DNA of 64,000 nucleotides, taken from contig NZ_JNYE01000026.1 of the NCBI RefSeq assembly GCF_000717185.1, positions 5,772 to 69,771 on the forward strand. The letters are read 5' to 3'. Numbering within the stretch: position 1 is the first letter of the stretch; each line of letters starts with the position of its first letter. Both the position numbers and the translations under genes were made by a program. The notes beneath the pieces were generated by a model, which searched no databases, had not been told where the DNA came from, and worked only from the letters and a program-made list of their open reading frames with translations. Below, piece by piece: positions 48,214-57,507 of the stretch. The DNA is from Kitasatospora phosalacinea. Its GTDB lineage: Bacteria; Actinomycetota; Actinomycetes; Streptomycetales; Streptomycetaceae.

Positions 48214-49143
48214 ATGACAGAGGACACCGTACGCCCCGCCGCCGTCGGGCCGACCGCCCCGGTGCGGACGCACCCCACGGGGCCCGGCCTGCGGCTCGGC
48301 TGGTCGGTGGTCGTGCCGGTCAAGGCGCTCGCCGGGGCGAAGAGCCGGCTGTCCGCGCTGGGCCCGCTGCGGCCCCGGCTCGCCCTCGCGTTCGCGCTCG
48401 ACACCGTCGCCGCGGCGCTGGCCTGCCCGCTGGTCGGCCGCGTCCTGGTGGTCACCCGGGACGCGCGCGCCGCCGCGGAGCTGCGCGCGCTGGGGGCCGA
48501 CGTGCTGGACGACGAACCGGGCGGCGGCCTCAACCCCGCACTCGCGCACGGCGCCGCGGCCGCCCACCGGCGCCACCCCCGCTCCCCCGTCACCACCCTC
48601 TCCGCGGACCTGCCCGCGCTCCGGCCCGCCGAACTCGCCCGCGTGCTGGCCGCGGTGCCCGCACGGGGCCGGGCCTTCCTCGCCGACGCCCCCGGCACCG
48701 GCACCGTGCTGCTCGCCGGGCTGCCCGGCGAACCGCTGCGCCCCGCGTTCGGGCCCGGCTCCCGGGACGCCCACCTGGCGGGCGGCGCCGCCGAGCTGCT
48801 GCTGCCCGACGCCCCCTCCGTCCGCCGCGACGTGGACACCCCCGCGGACCTGGCCGCCGCCCGCCTGCTCGGCCTCGGCCCGGCCACCGCGGCCCTGCTC
48901 GGAAGCCCTATGCTGGCTCCCATGCAGGCCACCGCGTTCACGTACGACCCGACCACCCGCTCCGGCTCGGTCCTGCTCGACGACGGCACTCCCGTCCCCT
49001 TCGACGCACCGGCCTTCGACGCCGGCGGCCTGCGTCTGCTCCGGGCCGGCCAGCGCGTGCGCATCCGCACCGCCGGGGAGGGCGCCGAGCGCCGGGTGGT
49101 CTTCCTCACCCTGCAGACCTTCCCGGACCCGGAAGCGGACTGA
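48214..49143 (+). CDS. cofC: CofC-type guanylyltransferase fused to a small C-terminal domain
   Basis: CofC activates 2-phospholactate or phosphoenolpyruvate with GTP for coenzyme F420. Residues about 28-230 carry the family pattern WSVVVPVKALAGAKSRL, GADVLDDEPGGGLNPALAHG, TTLSADLPAL and RRDVDTPADLAAA. The last about 74 residues (from MQATAFTYDPTTRSGSVLL) look like a separate small domain of OB or cold-shock size. TATGCT stands 7 bases before that internal ATG (48922), so a second, leaderless start is possible. ATG 48214 has CACAAT 7 bases upstream; ATG 48205 is an alternative. Confidence 0.87.
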   Translation: MTEDTVRPAAVGPTAPVRTHPTGPGLRLGWSVVVPVKALAGAKSRLSALGPLRPRLALAFALDTVAAALACPLVGRVLVVTRDARAAAELRALGADVLDDEPGGGLNPALAHGAAAAHRRHPRSPVTTLSADLPALRPAELARVLAAVPARGRAFLADAPGTGTVLLAGLPGEPLRPAFGPGSRDAHLAGGAAELLLPDAPSVRRDVDTPADLAAARLLGLGPATAALLGSPMLAPMQATAFTYDPTTRSGSVLLDDGTPVPFDAPAFDAGGLRLLRAGQRVRIRTAGEGAERRVVFLTLQTFPDPEAD

Positions 49144-49176
49144 CCTCCCGTCAGGCGCTCCGTTCAAGCGCTCCGT

Positions 49177-49590
49177 TCAGGCGCTCCACCGCCGCTCCGG
49201 CCCCGGGCGGCCGTCGCGGCCATCGCGGCTGCCGCGGCCGCCCAGGCCCTCCAGCCGCAGCGCGGTGACCTCCGGCGAGTCGACCAACTTGAGCGGGGCG
49301 GGCACCAGTTGGGGCAGCCCGCCGCCCCCGGGCAGCACCCGGATCAGCCGCGTCCGCCCGAGCAGGGCGAAGCCGAGCTGCAGTGCGCCGTCCCGCGCGA
49401 GGAACGCCTCGGTGCGCTCGGCCGCGCCGGGGCCGAAGAAGTAGCGGTAGGCCTCGTACTGCGTCCAGCCCAGCGGGAGGGTGTTGAGCGTCTGCCAGAG
49501 CGAGGACAGCGCGGGGGCGAGGGCGGGGAAGGAGGTCGGCTCGGTGATCCCCTCGATGCCGACGGTGTAACCGGGCGGCGTGTTCTTCAC
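49177..49590 (-). CDS. Hypothetical protein, second gene of a GntR-linked pair
   Basis: The 137-residue protein is not recognised. It contains TEPTSFPALAPALSSLWQTLNTLPLGW and a hydrophobic FALLGRTRLIRVLPGGGG stretch, and ends with a disordered Gly-Arg-rich tail. GTG 49588-49590 overlaps the stop of the 81-residue gene upstream and has AGGAG 5 bases before it, so the two are coupled. Confidence 0.7.
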   Translation of the reverse strand: MKNTPPGYTVGIEGITEPTSFPALAPALSSLWQTLNTLPLGWTQYEAYRYFFGPGAAERTEAFLARDGALQLGFALLGRTRLIRVLPGGGGLPQLVPAPLKLVDSPEVTALRLEGLGGRGSRDGRDGRPGPERRWSA

Positions 49591-49832
49591 GGTGGCTCCT
49601 GGGGTGGGTCGAATTCGGCCCAGATGGTGTGGGTGCGCGCGCGGTAGCGGTGCCCGTAGCGGTCGGCCAGGGAGAGGACCTGGAGGACCGTCATGTGGTC
49701 GTGGTCCTCCGGCTCCCCCGGGAGTTCGGCTTCCACCCGGTAACCGCCGCCGGGCAGCTGGATGATCCTGGCTTCGGCCCCCGTGGCCGCCGCGAGCCTG
49801 GACGCAAGGTCGAACACCCTCGTGCTTCGCAC
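49587..49832 (-). CDS. Hypothetical 81-residue protein, first gene of a GntR-linked pair
   Basis: The product (ARIIQLPGGGYRVEAELPG and MTVLQVLSLADRYGHRYRA) is a small soluble alpha-beta protein without a known family. It starts at GTG 49830-49832, divergent from gntR across 140 bp holding an AT-rich palindrome. A consensus TTGACA -35 on the minus strand (49908-49913) points toward it. Confidence 0.7.
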   Translation of the reverse strand: MRSTRVFDLASRLAAATGAEARIIQLPGGGYRVEAELPGEPEDHDHMTVLQVLSLADRYGHRYRARTHTIWAEFDPPQEPP

Positions 49833-49870
49833 GCCACGCCGCTCCCCGAAGTTGGCCGGTCACTCATTGT

Positions 49871-49913
49871 GAATCTAAGTCATTAGATTCCACCTGATGC
49901 ATTAGATTGTCAA
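49871..49913. promoter_or_regulatory. AT-rich palindromic operator between gntR and the divergent pair
   Basis: GAATCTAA (49871-49878) and TTAGATTC (49883-49890) form a perfect 8-bp palindrome. The core CATTAGATT recurs at 49900-49908 as a direct repeat 18 bp away, and TTGACA (minus, 49908-49913) adjoins it. This is the most AT-rich short stretch in the window and is the likely binding site of the adjacent GntR protein. Confidence 0.65.
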
Positions 49914-49972
49914 GCTGATTCGCCCGTCCTGCCGCTGACCGGCAGGTCTTCGCCCTCGCCGGGAGATGCCAG

Positions 49973-50725
49973 ATGCCCTCACAGGACCCGCCGTACCTCC
50001 GCATCGCGGACCACCTGCGCCGCCGGGTGACGGCCGGGGAGTGGGCGGTCGGCGAGCGGCTGCCGTCCCAGGCGAGGCTGGCCGAGAGCTACGGCGTCGG
50101 GCCGAACGTGCTGCAGCGGGCGCAGGAGGTGCTGATCGGCGAGGGCCTGCTGGAGGGCCGGACGGGCTCGGGCACCTACGTCCGCGAGCCGGTCCCCCGG
50201 CAGCCGCTGCTGCGCTCGCGGACGCCCGGCGAGTTCCCCGGCGAACCGGCGCCGGACGGCGAGTGGGAGTCCGAGACCGGGGCCCTCACCCCCGCCCCGG
50301 AGACGGTGGCCCGCCGCCTGCGGATCGCCCCCGGCGACCTGACGGTGCACACCCGGTACGAGTTCAAGCTGGACCACAAGGTCCTCCAACTCGCCGACTC
50401 CTGGGAGCCGATGGCGGTCACCGGCGGCACCCCGGCGACCCTCCCCCGCTACGGCCCGTGGCACCGCCGGAGCGTGGTCGAGCGGATGGCCCTGATCGGG
50501 GTGCGGGTGGTGCGCGCGCTGGAGCGGCCGCGCCCCGCCCGGGCGACGCCGGAGCAGGCCGCGCTGCTGGGGCTCTCCACCGGCGACGTGCTGACCGTGA
50601 TCGAACGGACCTACCTGGACGACTCCGGGCGGCCGGTGGAGACCGCGGATCTGGTCATTCCGGATTCCCGCTGGGAGATCTGCTACGAGCTCGCGCTGGC
50701 GGATACGGAGGCGGGGGCGGAGTAA
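49973..50725 (+). CDS. GntR family regulator, HutC/UTRA type
   Basis: The 250-residue protein has an N-terminal winged helix (about 5-70; LRIADHLRRRVTAGEWAVGERLPS and LAESYGVGPNVLQRAQEVL). The C-terminal effector domain resembles UTRA (LTVHTRYEFKLDHKVLQLADSW; VIERTYLDDSGRPVETADLV). The ligand is unknown. ATG 49973 has GGGAG 7 bases upstream. It probably represses itself and the divergent pair. Confidence 0.9.
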   Translation: MPSQDPPYLRIADHLRRRVTAGEWAVGERLPSQARLAESYGVGPNVLQRAQEVLIGEGLLEGRTGSGTYVREPVPRQPLLRSRTPGEFPGEPAPDGEWESETGALTPAPETVARRLRIAPGDLTVHTRYEFKLDHKVLQLADSWEPMAVTGGTPATLPRYGPWHRRSVVERMALIGVRVVRALERPRPARATPEQAALLGLSTGDVLTVIERTYLDDSGRPVETADLVIPDSRWEICYELALADTEAGAE

Positions 50726-50901
50726 TTCCCCGGCCCGTTCCGCGCTTTTCCCCGGCGGAACCGCGGGGTGACGGCACGTCGCCCCGACGCCCCGTCAACC
50801 CGGCGCGGCAGTGCCCCGGACCGGGCGGAATCCGAACCGGTCCGCTCGGCCGAACGGGTGAGGGACGCCCCGCCGGACCGCCCCGGGCCGGGAACGGCGA
50901 A

Positions 50902-50950
50902 GGCCGCGCCGGTCCGGACCGGGGGGAACCCGGGCCGGACCGGCGCGGCC
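50902..50950 (-). terminator. Terminator of hupS
   Basis: Perfect 16-bp arms (50902-50917 and 50935-50950) flank a 17-base loop, 42 bp after the hupS stop codon. The convergent gntR transcript may also stop here. Confidence 0.75.
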
Positions 50951-50991
50951 GGTGCCCCGGTGCCGGAGGGGCCGGCGCCGGGTGCGGGCGA

Positions 50992-51669
50992 CTACTTGGC
51001 GGTGGACTTGCGCGCGGTGGTCTTCCGCGTGGCGGTCTTCTTCGCCGGAGCGGTCTTCTTGGCGGTGGCGGTGGCCTTCTTGGCGGTGGCCGCGGTGGTG
51101 GTCTTCTTCGCCGCGGTGGTCGCCTTCTTGGTCGCGGCCGCGCTGGTCTTCTTGGCCACCGCGGTCTTGGCGGTGGTGGCCTTCTTGACCGCGGTCTTCG
51201 CCGGGGCCGCCTTCTTGGCCGCGGTGGTCGCGGTCTTCTTGGCGGCGGTCTTCTTGGTCGCGGCGGCGCCCGCGGCGGCGGCGCGCTTGGTCGCGGCACG
51301 CTTGGCCGCCGGGGTGGCGGCCACGCCGGACTTGCCCGGGGTGAGCGAGCCCTTGGGCGCCTTCTTGACCGACGGGCCCTCCTTCGGCAGCTTCTTGCTG
51401 CCGGAGACGAGGTCCTTGAAGCCCTGGCCCGGGCGGAACCGCGGAACCGCGGTCTTCTTGACCTTGACCCGCTCGCCGGTCTGCGGGTTACGGGCGAAGC
51501 GCGCCGAGCGCTCCACCTTCTCGAAGGTGCCGAAACCGGTGACCGAGACGCGGTCACCCGCCACGACGGCACGCACCATGGTGTCGAGCACTGCGTCGAC
51601 GGCCTCTGCGGCAGCCTTGCGACCGCCCAGCTGCTCGGCCACCGCTTCGACAAGCTGAGCCTTGTTCAC
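50992..51669 (-). CDS. hupS: HU-family nucleoid protein with lysine-rich tail
   Basis: HupS compacts the nucleoid, notably in spores. Residues 1-95 are a standard HU domain (NKAQLVEAVAEQLGGRKAAAEAVDAVL; RVSVTGFGTFEKVERSARFARNPQTG). The remaining 130 residues are a histone H1-like Lys-Ala-Thr tail with many KKA and AKKT repeats, which defines HupS as opposed to the short HupA. The start is GTG 51667-51669 with a purine-rich GAAGGGGAAGAC upstream. A good promoter lies at 51720-51748. Confidence 0.96.
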   Translation of the reverse strand: MNKAQLVEAVAEQLGGRKAAAEAVDAVLDTMVRAVVAGDRVSVTGFGTFEKVERSARFARNPQTGERVKVKKTAVPRFRPGQGFKDLVSGSKKLPKEGPSVKKAPKGSLTPGKSGVAATPAAKRAATKRAAAAGAAATKKTAAKKTATTAAKKAAPAKTAVKKATTAKTAVAKKTSAAATKKATTAAKKTTTAATAKKATATAKKTAPAKKTATRKTTARKSTAK

Positions 51670-51719
51670 GTCTTCCCCTTCGGAAACGGGCGCCGGATGA
51701 TTCCATCCGTTCTTTTCGC

Positions 51720-51748
51720 ACGTTAGGTATGTATCTGCGGACTTTCAA
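51720..51748 (-). promoter_or_regulatory. Promoter of hupS
   Basis: On the minus strand TTGAAA (51743-51748) and TAACGT (51720-51725) are separated by exactly 17 bp, a close match to the SigHrdB consensus. It lies about 50 bp upstream of the hupS start in an AT-rich stretch. Confidence 0.75.
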
Positions 51749-51802
51749 TTACCAAACGCGTGAATCACCCTAGTGTCGCAATGGATTTGCGCATGGAGGT
51801 GC

Positions 51803-52093
51803 TCACCGGGGAGGCATCCGCCCCTCGTCGAGGTCCTGCACAAAGCGACTCAACCGCCGTGCCGCCCCCGGGAGATCGCGCTTCGCGGTCTCGGTGACGA
51901 TCAGCAGTTGTCGGGTGAGAGCGGTCTTTGCGTCCGTCGACACGTTCAGCGCGTGAACGCGGGCGTGGGCTTGCTTCAACCGCTCGGCCACCAGTGCGTA
52001 GAGCAGGGTGACTTCCGAGTCGGCAGCACCGTCCTGACCGTCCCCGGACGCCGGTTGGCCGTCCTGGTACGGGGGTTCGGGACTGTGGTGCAT
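51803..52093 (-). CDS. Hypothetical 96-residue helical protein
   Basis: The product begins MHHSPEPPYQDGQ and continues with long helices (LLYALVAERLKQAHARVHALNV; ALTRQLLIVTETAKRDLPGAARRLSRFVQDLDEG). I do not recognise the family. ATG 52091-52093 has CACAAT 6 bases upstream and no ribosome-binding site, so it may be leaderless. It lies between leuD and hupS. Confidence 0.75.
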   Translation of the reverse strand: MHHSPEPPYQDGQPASGDGQDGAADSEVTLLYALVAERLKQAHARVHALNVSTDAKTALTRQLLIVTETAKRDLPGAARRLSRFVQDLDEGRMPPR

Positions 52094-52165
52094 GCAACGA
52101 TTGTGCCATCTGTGCGGAGTTGCGCTACACCAGGGTCTATTCCCGGCTGACGAACTCCCCTGCGA

Positions 52166-52205
52166 ACAACGAAGACCCGCCCCGGAGGGGGGCGGGTCTT
52201 GTTGT
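52166..52205 (-). terminator. Terminator of leuCD
   Basis: Arms AAGACCCGCCCC (52172-52183) and GGGGCGGGTCTT (52189-52200) are perfect, with an extra ACAAC/GTTGT pairing outside. It lies 22 bp after the leuD stop. Confidence 0.85.
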
Positions 52206-52227
52206 CGCTGCGTCAGAAAGCGGTGGC

Positions 52228-52824
52228 TCAGGCGACCGGCTGGGTCCGCGGCTTGTAGGAGGGCCGCTTCGCCTCGAACGCGGCGACGTCGGCCTCGTTC
52301 TGCAGGGTGATGCTGATGTCGTCCAGGCCGTTCAGCAGCCGCCAGCGCACGTTGTCGTCCAGTTCGAACGGCGCGGTGACGCCCTCGGCCCGGACCTCGC
52401 GGGCCTCCAGGTCGACGGTGACCTCGGCGGTCGGGTCGGCCTCGGTCAGCGCCCAGAGCTGCTCGACGGTCTCCTGCGGCAGGACCACCGTCAGCAGGCC
52501 GTTCTTCAGCGAGTTCCCGCGGAAGATGTCGGCGAACCGGGAGGAGATGACGGCCTGGAAGCCGTAGTTCTGCAGCGCCCAGACGGCGTGCTCGCGGGAC
52601 GAGCCGGTGCCGAACTCGGGGCCGGCCACCAGGACGGTGGCGCCCTTGCGCTCGGGCAGGTTCAGGACGAAGGACTCGTCCTTGCGCCAGGCCTCGAACA
52701 GGCCGTCCTCGAAGCCGGAGCGGGTGACCTTCTTCAGCCAGTGCGCCGGGATGATCTGGTCGGTGTCCACGTTCGAACGGCGCAGCGGGACGGCCCGGCC
52801 GGTGTGGGTGGTGAACTTCTCCAT
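52228..52824 (-). CDS. leuD: 3-isopropylmalate dehydratase small subunit
   Basis: LeuD pairs with LeuC to isomerise isopropylmalate in leucine synthesis. The 198-residue protein has [35 protein letters not shown] and [15 protein letters not shown]. The ATG lies 3 bp after the leuC stop with GGAGG upstream inside leuC. Confidence 0.97.
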   Translation of the reverse strand: MEKFTTHTGRAVPLRRSNVDTDQIIPAHWLKKVTRSGFEDGLFEAWRKDESFVLNLPERKGATVLVAGPEFGTGSSREHAVWALQNYGFQAVISSRFADIFRGNSLKNGLLTVVLPQETVEQLWALTEADPTAEVTVDLEAREVRAEGVTAPFELDDNVRWRLLNGLDDISITLQNEADVAAFEAKRPSYKPRTQPVA

Positions 52825-52827
52825 GGC

Positions 52828-54249
<1,422 letters not shown>

Positions 54250-54328
54250 CGGATTCCCTCCAGCCGGCCGCTCTGCCGGCCTTCTCGTGATCGTCGAGGT
54301 CTTGTCCCGTGCCGCCCTGTGAGGCTCG

Positions 54329-54420
54329 CTTGGAGTCGCGACCTGCACGCCGGACCGTCCAGGATCCGGACACCCTGGTGGGGTGCCGTCCTGGGTGTCT
54401 CCCGGGCTGCTGACTCCAAG
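54329..54420 (-). promoter_or_regulatory. Structured 5' leader of leuC
   Basis: CTTGGAGTC (54329-54337) and GACTCCAAG (54412-54420) are perfect complements closing a 74-base interior. Inside, GACACCC (54369-54375) pairs with GGGTGTC (54393-54399). A further GCCGGC hairpin sits just before the leuC ribosome-binding site. No T-box motif or obvious leucine-rich leader peptide was found. Confidence 0.45.
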
Positions 54421-54451
54421 AGTGGCGCTTTTCTCGGAAGATTGAACTTGC

Positions 54452-54468
54452 GTCTCGCTGATTGAGAC
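54452..54468. promoter_or_regulatory. Probable NdgR binding palindrome
   Basis: GTCTC (54452-54456), 7 bases, GAGAC (54464-54468) lies 15 bp upstream of the ndgR start. NdgR and its orthologue AreB are known to bind the leuC-ndgR intergenic region; which bases are bound is inferred. Confidence 0.5.
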
Positions 54469-54482
54469 TGCAGTATCGAGAC

Positions 54483-55196
54483 ATGGACAACACTAGCGGC
54501 GTCGGCGTTCTCGACAAGGCCGCTCTGGTGCTCAGCGCACTGGAGTCGGGCCCCGCCACGTTGGCGGGGCTGGTCGCCGCCACCGGTCTGGCGCGGCCCA
54601 CCGCCCACCGACTCGCCGTCGCACTCGAGCACCACCGCCTCGTCACCCGCGACATGCAGGGCCGCTTCATCCTCGGCCCCCGCCTCGCCGAACTCTCCGC
54701 CGCCGCGGGCGAGGACCGGCTGCTGGCCGCCGCCGGCCCGGTCCTCACCCACCTGCGGGACGTGACGGGCGAGAGCGCCCAGCTCTACCGGCGCCAGGGC
54801 GAGATGCGGATCTGCGTGGCCGCCGCCGAGCGCCTGTCGGGACTGCGCGACACCGTGCCGGTCGGCTCGACGCTGCCGATGAAGGCCGGCTCCGCCGCCC
54901 AGGTCCTGCTGGCCTGGGAGGAGCCCGAGCGCCTGCACCGCGGCCTCCAGGGCGCCCGGTTCACCGCCACCGCCCTCAGCGGCGTCCGCCGCCGCGGCTG
55001 GGCCCAGTCCATCGGCGAGCGCGAGCCGGGCGTCGCCTCGGTCTCCGCGCCCGTCCGCGGCCCCTCCAACCGGGTGGTCGCCTCGGTCTCGGTCTCCGGC
55101 CCGATCGAGCGCCTGACCCGCCACCCCGGCCGGATGCACGCCCAGGCCATCATCGAAGCCGCCAACCGCCTCACCGAGGCCCTCCGCCGCAGCTGA
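54483..55196 (+). CDS. ndgR: IclR-family regulator NdgR
   Basis: NdgR controls leucine and other amino-acid genes and antibiotic production in S. coelicolor. The 237-residue protein has an IclR winged helix ([43 protein letters not shown]) and the effector domain ([38 protein letters not shown]). ATG 54483 fits the family start. It is divergent from leuCD. Confidence 0.93.
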   Translation: MDNTSGVGVLDKAALVLSALESGPATLAGLVAATGLARPTAHRLAVALEHHRLVTRDMQGRFILGPRLAELSAAAGEDRLLAAAGPVLTHLRDVTGESAQLYRRQGEMRICVAAAERLSGLRDTVPVGSTLPMKAGSAAQVLLAWEEPERLHRGLQGARFTATALSGVRRRGWAQSIGEREPGVASVSAPVRGPSNRVVASVSVSGPIERLTRHPGRMHAQAIIEAANRLTEALRRS

Positions 55197-55208
55197 GCGG
55201 CCGCCGGA

Positions 55209-55250
55209 ACGACGAACGCCCTCCCGGCGGCCGGGAAGGGCGTTCGTCGT
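55209..55250 (+). terminator. Terminator of ndgR
   Basis: Arms 55209-55222 and 55237-55250 are perfect over 14 bp, and pairing continues inward with one bulge. It lies 12 bp after the ndgR stop. Confidence 0.8.
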
Positions 55251-55274
55251 GTCGCGGGCCCGCGGGCAGCGGAC

Positions 55275-55310
55275 GGGCGGGCATGCGGGCGGGCATGCGG
55301 GCGGGCATGC
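55275..55310. repeat. Three tandem 12-bp repeats
   Basis: GGGCGGGCATGC occurs exactly three times (55275-55286, 55287-55298, 55299-55310), each with a GCATGC palindrome. It lies between the ndgR and tRNA terminators. Confidence 0.95.
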
Positions 55311-55337
55311 AAAAAGAGCCCCGGTTGACCGGAGCTC
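55311..55337 (-). terminator. Rho-independent terminator of the tRNA cluster
   Basis: On the minus strand GAGCTCCGGT and ACCGGGGCTC pair (one G-U pair) around a 2-base loop and run straight into five T residues, 22 bp after the last tRNA. Confidence 0.9.
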
Positions 55338-55358
55338 GTTCTGTGGAGCGTTTCTTGG

Positions 55359-55430
55359 CTGGGGTACCAGGACTCGAACCTAGACTAAATGAACCAGAAT
55401 CACTCGTGCTGCCAATTACACCATACCCCA
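55359..55430 (-). tRNA. tRNA-Gln (CTG), copy at the 3' end of the cluster
   Basis: The 72-base gene has acceptor arms TGGGGTA and TACCCCA, T-arm sequence GGTTCGAGTCC and anticodon CTG (plus-strand 55395-55397). CCA is not encoded. The anticodon stem has AGTGA/TCATT with a G-U pair, differing from the other copy. Confidence 0.95.
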
Positions 55431-55434
55431 AAAG

Positions 55435-55507
55435 TACCCCCGACCGGATTCGAACCGGCGCTACCGCCTTGAGAGGGCGGCGTGCTAGGCCACTACACAA
55501 CGGGGGC
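55435..55507 (-). tRNA. tRNA-Glu (CTC), copy 1
   Basis: The 73-base gene has acceptor GCCCCCG pairing with CGGGGGT, T-arm GGTTCGAATCC and loop CTCTCAA with anticodon CTC. CCA is not encoded. It is identical to the next two copies. Confidence 0.96.
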
Positions 55508-55520
55508 CCGAATGAGCGAG

Positions 55521-55593
55521 TACCCCCGACCGGATTCGAACCGGCGCTACCGCCTTGAGAGGGCGGCGTGCTAGGCCACTACACAACGGGGGC
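55521..55593 (-). tRNA. tRNA-Glu (CTC), copy 2
   Basis: This is an identical copy of the neighbouring tRNA-Glu genes, with anticodon CTC. The spacer to copy 1 is 13 bp and to copy 3 is 35 bp. Confidence 0.96.
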
Positions 55594-55628
55594 GGGACTC
55601 ATTCGTTCTGCAATTGTCAAGAATTGCG

Positions 55629-55701
55629 TACCCCCGACCGGATTCGAACCGGCGCTACCGCCTTGAGAGGGCGGCGTGCTAGGCCACTACACAACGGGGG
55701 C
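55629..55701 (-). tRNA. tRNA-Glu (CTC), copy 3
   Basis: This is the third identical tRNA-Glu gene with anticodon CTC, 19 bp downstream of the second-listed tRNA-Gln in transcription order. Confidence 0.96.
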
Positions 55702-55720
55702 TCACTGCAGATGTGCTGCG

Positions 55721-55792
55721 CTGGGGTACCAGGACTCGAACCTAGACTAACTGAACCAGAATCAGTCGTGCTGCCAATTACACCATACCCCA
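55721..55792 (-). tRNA. tRNA-Gln (CTG), first gene of the cluster
   Basis: The 72-base gene has anticodon CTG and a fully paired anticodon stem ACTGA/TCAGT. It is transcribed first, about 72 bases after the -10 of the promoter at 55864-55892. Confidence 0.95.
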
Positions 55793-55863
55793 CCAGAGTT
55801 CAACCCCTCTGCGGGGCCTTCCTCAGGTGTCTTGCGCCTCCCTGCCCGGGCGGCGCAGAAAGA

Positions 55864-55892
55864 ACATTACCCGACGCCCCGCCCCGCTCCAA
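55864..55892 (-). promoter_or_regulatory. Promoter of the tRNA cluster
   Basis: On the minus strand TTGGAG (55887-55892) and TAATGT (55864-55869) are separated by 17 bp, a good housekeeping promoter in the 190-bp gap between gltX and the tRNA genes. Confidence 0.65.
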
Positions 55893-55992
55893 AATCGATA
55901 ACCGCAGGCAGCGCGCCGGACACCTGCGGGCCAGGTCAGCGACGCGGCCCGCAGGTGTCCGGGAGGCTCCCGGAAGGCGTCCGGGAGGCGGC

Positions 55993-57507
55993 TCAGGAGG
56001 CCGGGAGGAGCTCCAGGGCGGCGCGCAGGCGGCGGAGCGTCTCCTCGCGGCCGAGCAGCTCCATCGACTCGAACAGCGGCGGGGAGACCCGGCGGCCGGT
56101 GACCGCGACCCGCAGCGGGGTGAAGGCGAACTTGGGCTTGATGCCCAGGCCGTCGACCAGGGCGGCGCGCAGCGCGGCCTGGATCGGGTCGGGGGTGAAG
56201 TCCGGCAGCTCGGTGAGCGCCGCGACGGACGCCTCCAGGACCGGGCGGGCGTCCGCGGTGAGGGCCTTGGCGGCGTCCTCCGGGTCGACGGCGAAGTCGG
56301 CGGGGGCGACGAACAGGAAGCCGGCCATGGTGACGATCTCGGAGAGGACGACCATCCGCTCCTGGGTGAGCGGCGCGACCTTGGCCAGCAGGTCGAGCTG
56401 CTCGGCGGTGGGCTCGGCCGGGAGCAGGCCGGGGGCCTGGAGGTAGGGCACCAGGCGCTCGACGAACTCCCCGGGGGCGAGGCGGCGGACGTGCTCGGCG
56501 TTGATGTGCTCGGCCTTCTTGAGGTCGAAGCGGGCCGGGTTGCCGTTGACGTCGTCGATGTCGAAGGCGGCGACCATCTCGTCGATGTCGAAGATGTCGC
56601 GGTCCTCGGCGAGCGACCAGCCCAGCAGGGCCAGGTAGTTGAGCAGGCCCTCGGGGAGGAAGCCGCGCTCGCGGTAGAGGTTGAGCGAGGCCTGCGGGTC
56701 GCGCTTGGAGAGCTTCTTGTTGCCCTCGCCCATCACGTACGGCAGGTGGCCGAACTGCGGGGTGGTGCCGTTGCCGACGCCGATCTCCGCCAGCGCCGCG
56801 TAGAGGGCGATCTGACGGGGCGTCGAGGAGAGCAGGTCCTCGCCGCGCAGGACGTGGGTGATCTCCATCAGGGCGTCGTCGACCGGGTTGACCAGGGTGT
56901 ACAGCGGGGCGCCGTTGGCCCGGACGATGCCGTAGTCGGGGACGTCCTTCGGGTCGAAGGAGATCGGGCCGCGCACCAGGTCGTCGAAGGCGAGGGTGGT
57001 GTCGGGCATCCGGAAGCGGAGGATCGACGGGCGGCCCTCGGCCTCGTACGCGGCCTTCTGCCCGTCCGTCAGGTCGCGGCAGTGGCCGTCGTAGCCGGAG
57101 GGCCGGCCGGCGGCGCGGGCCGCCTCGCGGCGGGCGTCGAGCTCCTCGGTGGTGCAGTAGCAGGGGTAGGCGTGGCCGGCCTCGCGCAGGCGCTCGGCGA
57201 CGTCGGCGTAGACGTCCATCCGCTGCGACTGGCGGTAGGGGGCGTGCGGGCCGCCGACCTCGGGGCCCTCGTTCCAGTCGAAGCCGAGCCAGCGCATGGC
57301 GTCGAGCAGCTGCTGGTACGACTCCTCGGAGTCGCGGGCCGCGTCGGTGTCCTCGATGCGGAAGACCAGGGTGCCGCCGTTATGCCGGGCGTAGGCCCAG
57401 TTGAACAGGGCGGTGCGGACCAGGCCGACGTGCGGGTTGCCGGTCGGGGAGGGGCAGAAGCGGACCCGGACGGCGGGGTTCTTCTTGTCGGCCACGTTGT
57501 CAGCCAC
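55993..57507 (-). CDS. gltX: Glutamyl-tRNA synthetase
   Basis: The enzyme charges tRNA-Glu, and in this lineage probably tRNA-Gln as well, for later amidation. The 504-residue class I protein has the HIGH-type motif [31 protein letters not shown] and the KMSKS-type motif [11 protein letters not shown] 57505-57507 overlaps the preceding gene by 8 bp with AAGG upstream. It lies beside three tRNA-Glu genes. Confidence 0.97.
   Translation of the reverse strand: MADNVADKKNPAVRVRFCPSPTGNPHVGLVRTALFNWAYARHNGGTLVFRIEDTDAARDSEESYQQLLDAMRWLGFDWNEGPEVGGPHAPYRQSQRMDVYADVAERLREAGHAYPCYCTTEELDARREAARAAGRPSGYDGHCRDLTDGQKAAYEAEGRPSILRFRMPDTTLAFDDLVRGPISFDPKDVPDYGIVRANGAPLYTLVNPVDDALMEITHVLRGEDLLSSTPRQIALYAALAEIGVGNGTTPQFGHLPYVMGEGNKKLSKRDPQASLNLYRERGFLPEGLLNYLALLGWSLAEDRDIFDIDEMVAAFDIDDVNGNPARFDLKKAEHINAEHVRRLAPGEFVERLVPYLQAPGLLPAEPTAEQLDLLAKVAPLTQERMVVLSEIVTMAGFLFVAPADFAVDPEDAAKALTADARPVLEASVAALTELPDFTPDPIQAALRAALVDGLGIKPKFAFTPLRVAVTGRRVSPPLFESMELLGREETLRRLRAALELLPAS

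Noticed and set aside
49587..50725. Integrated plasmid or prophage remnant around gntR
   Set aside because: No integrase, att repeats or tRNA end is seen; codon use matches the surroundings, so only a small module can be argued.
54250..54460. T-box riboswitch or leucine leader peptide before leuC
   Set aside because: The conserved T-box sequence and a run of leucine codons behind a start were looked for and not found.
55435..55701. Three near-identical 73-base repeats considered as a CRISPR-like array
   Set aside because: Each repeat folds as a complete tRNA-Glu; spacers are short and irregular.
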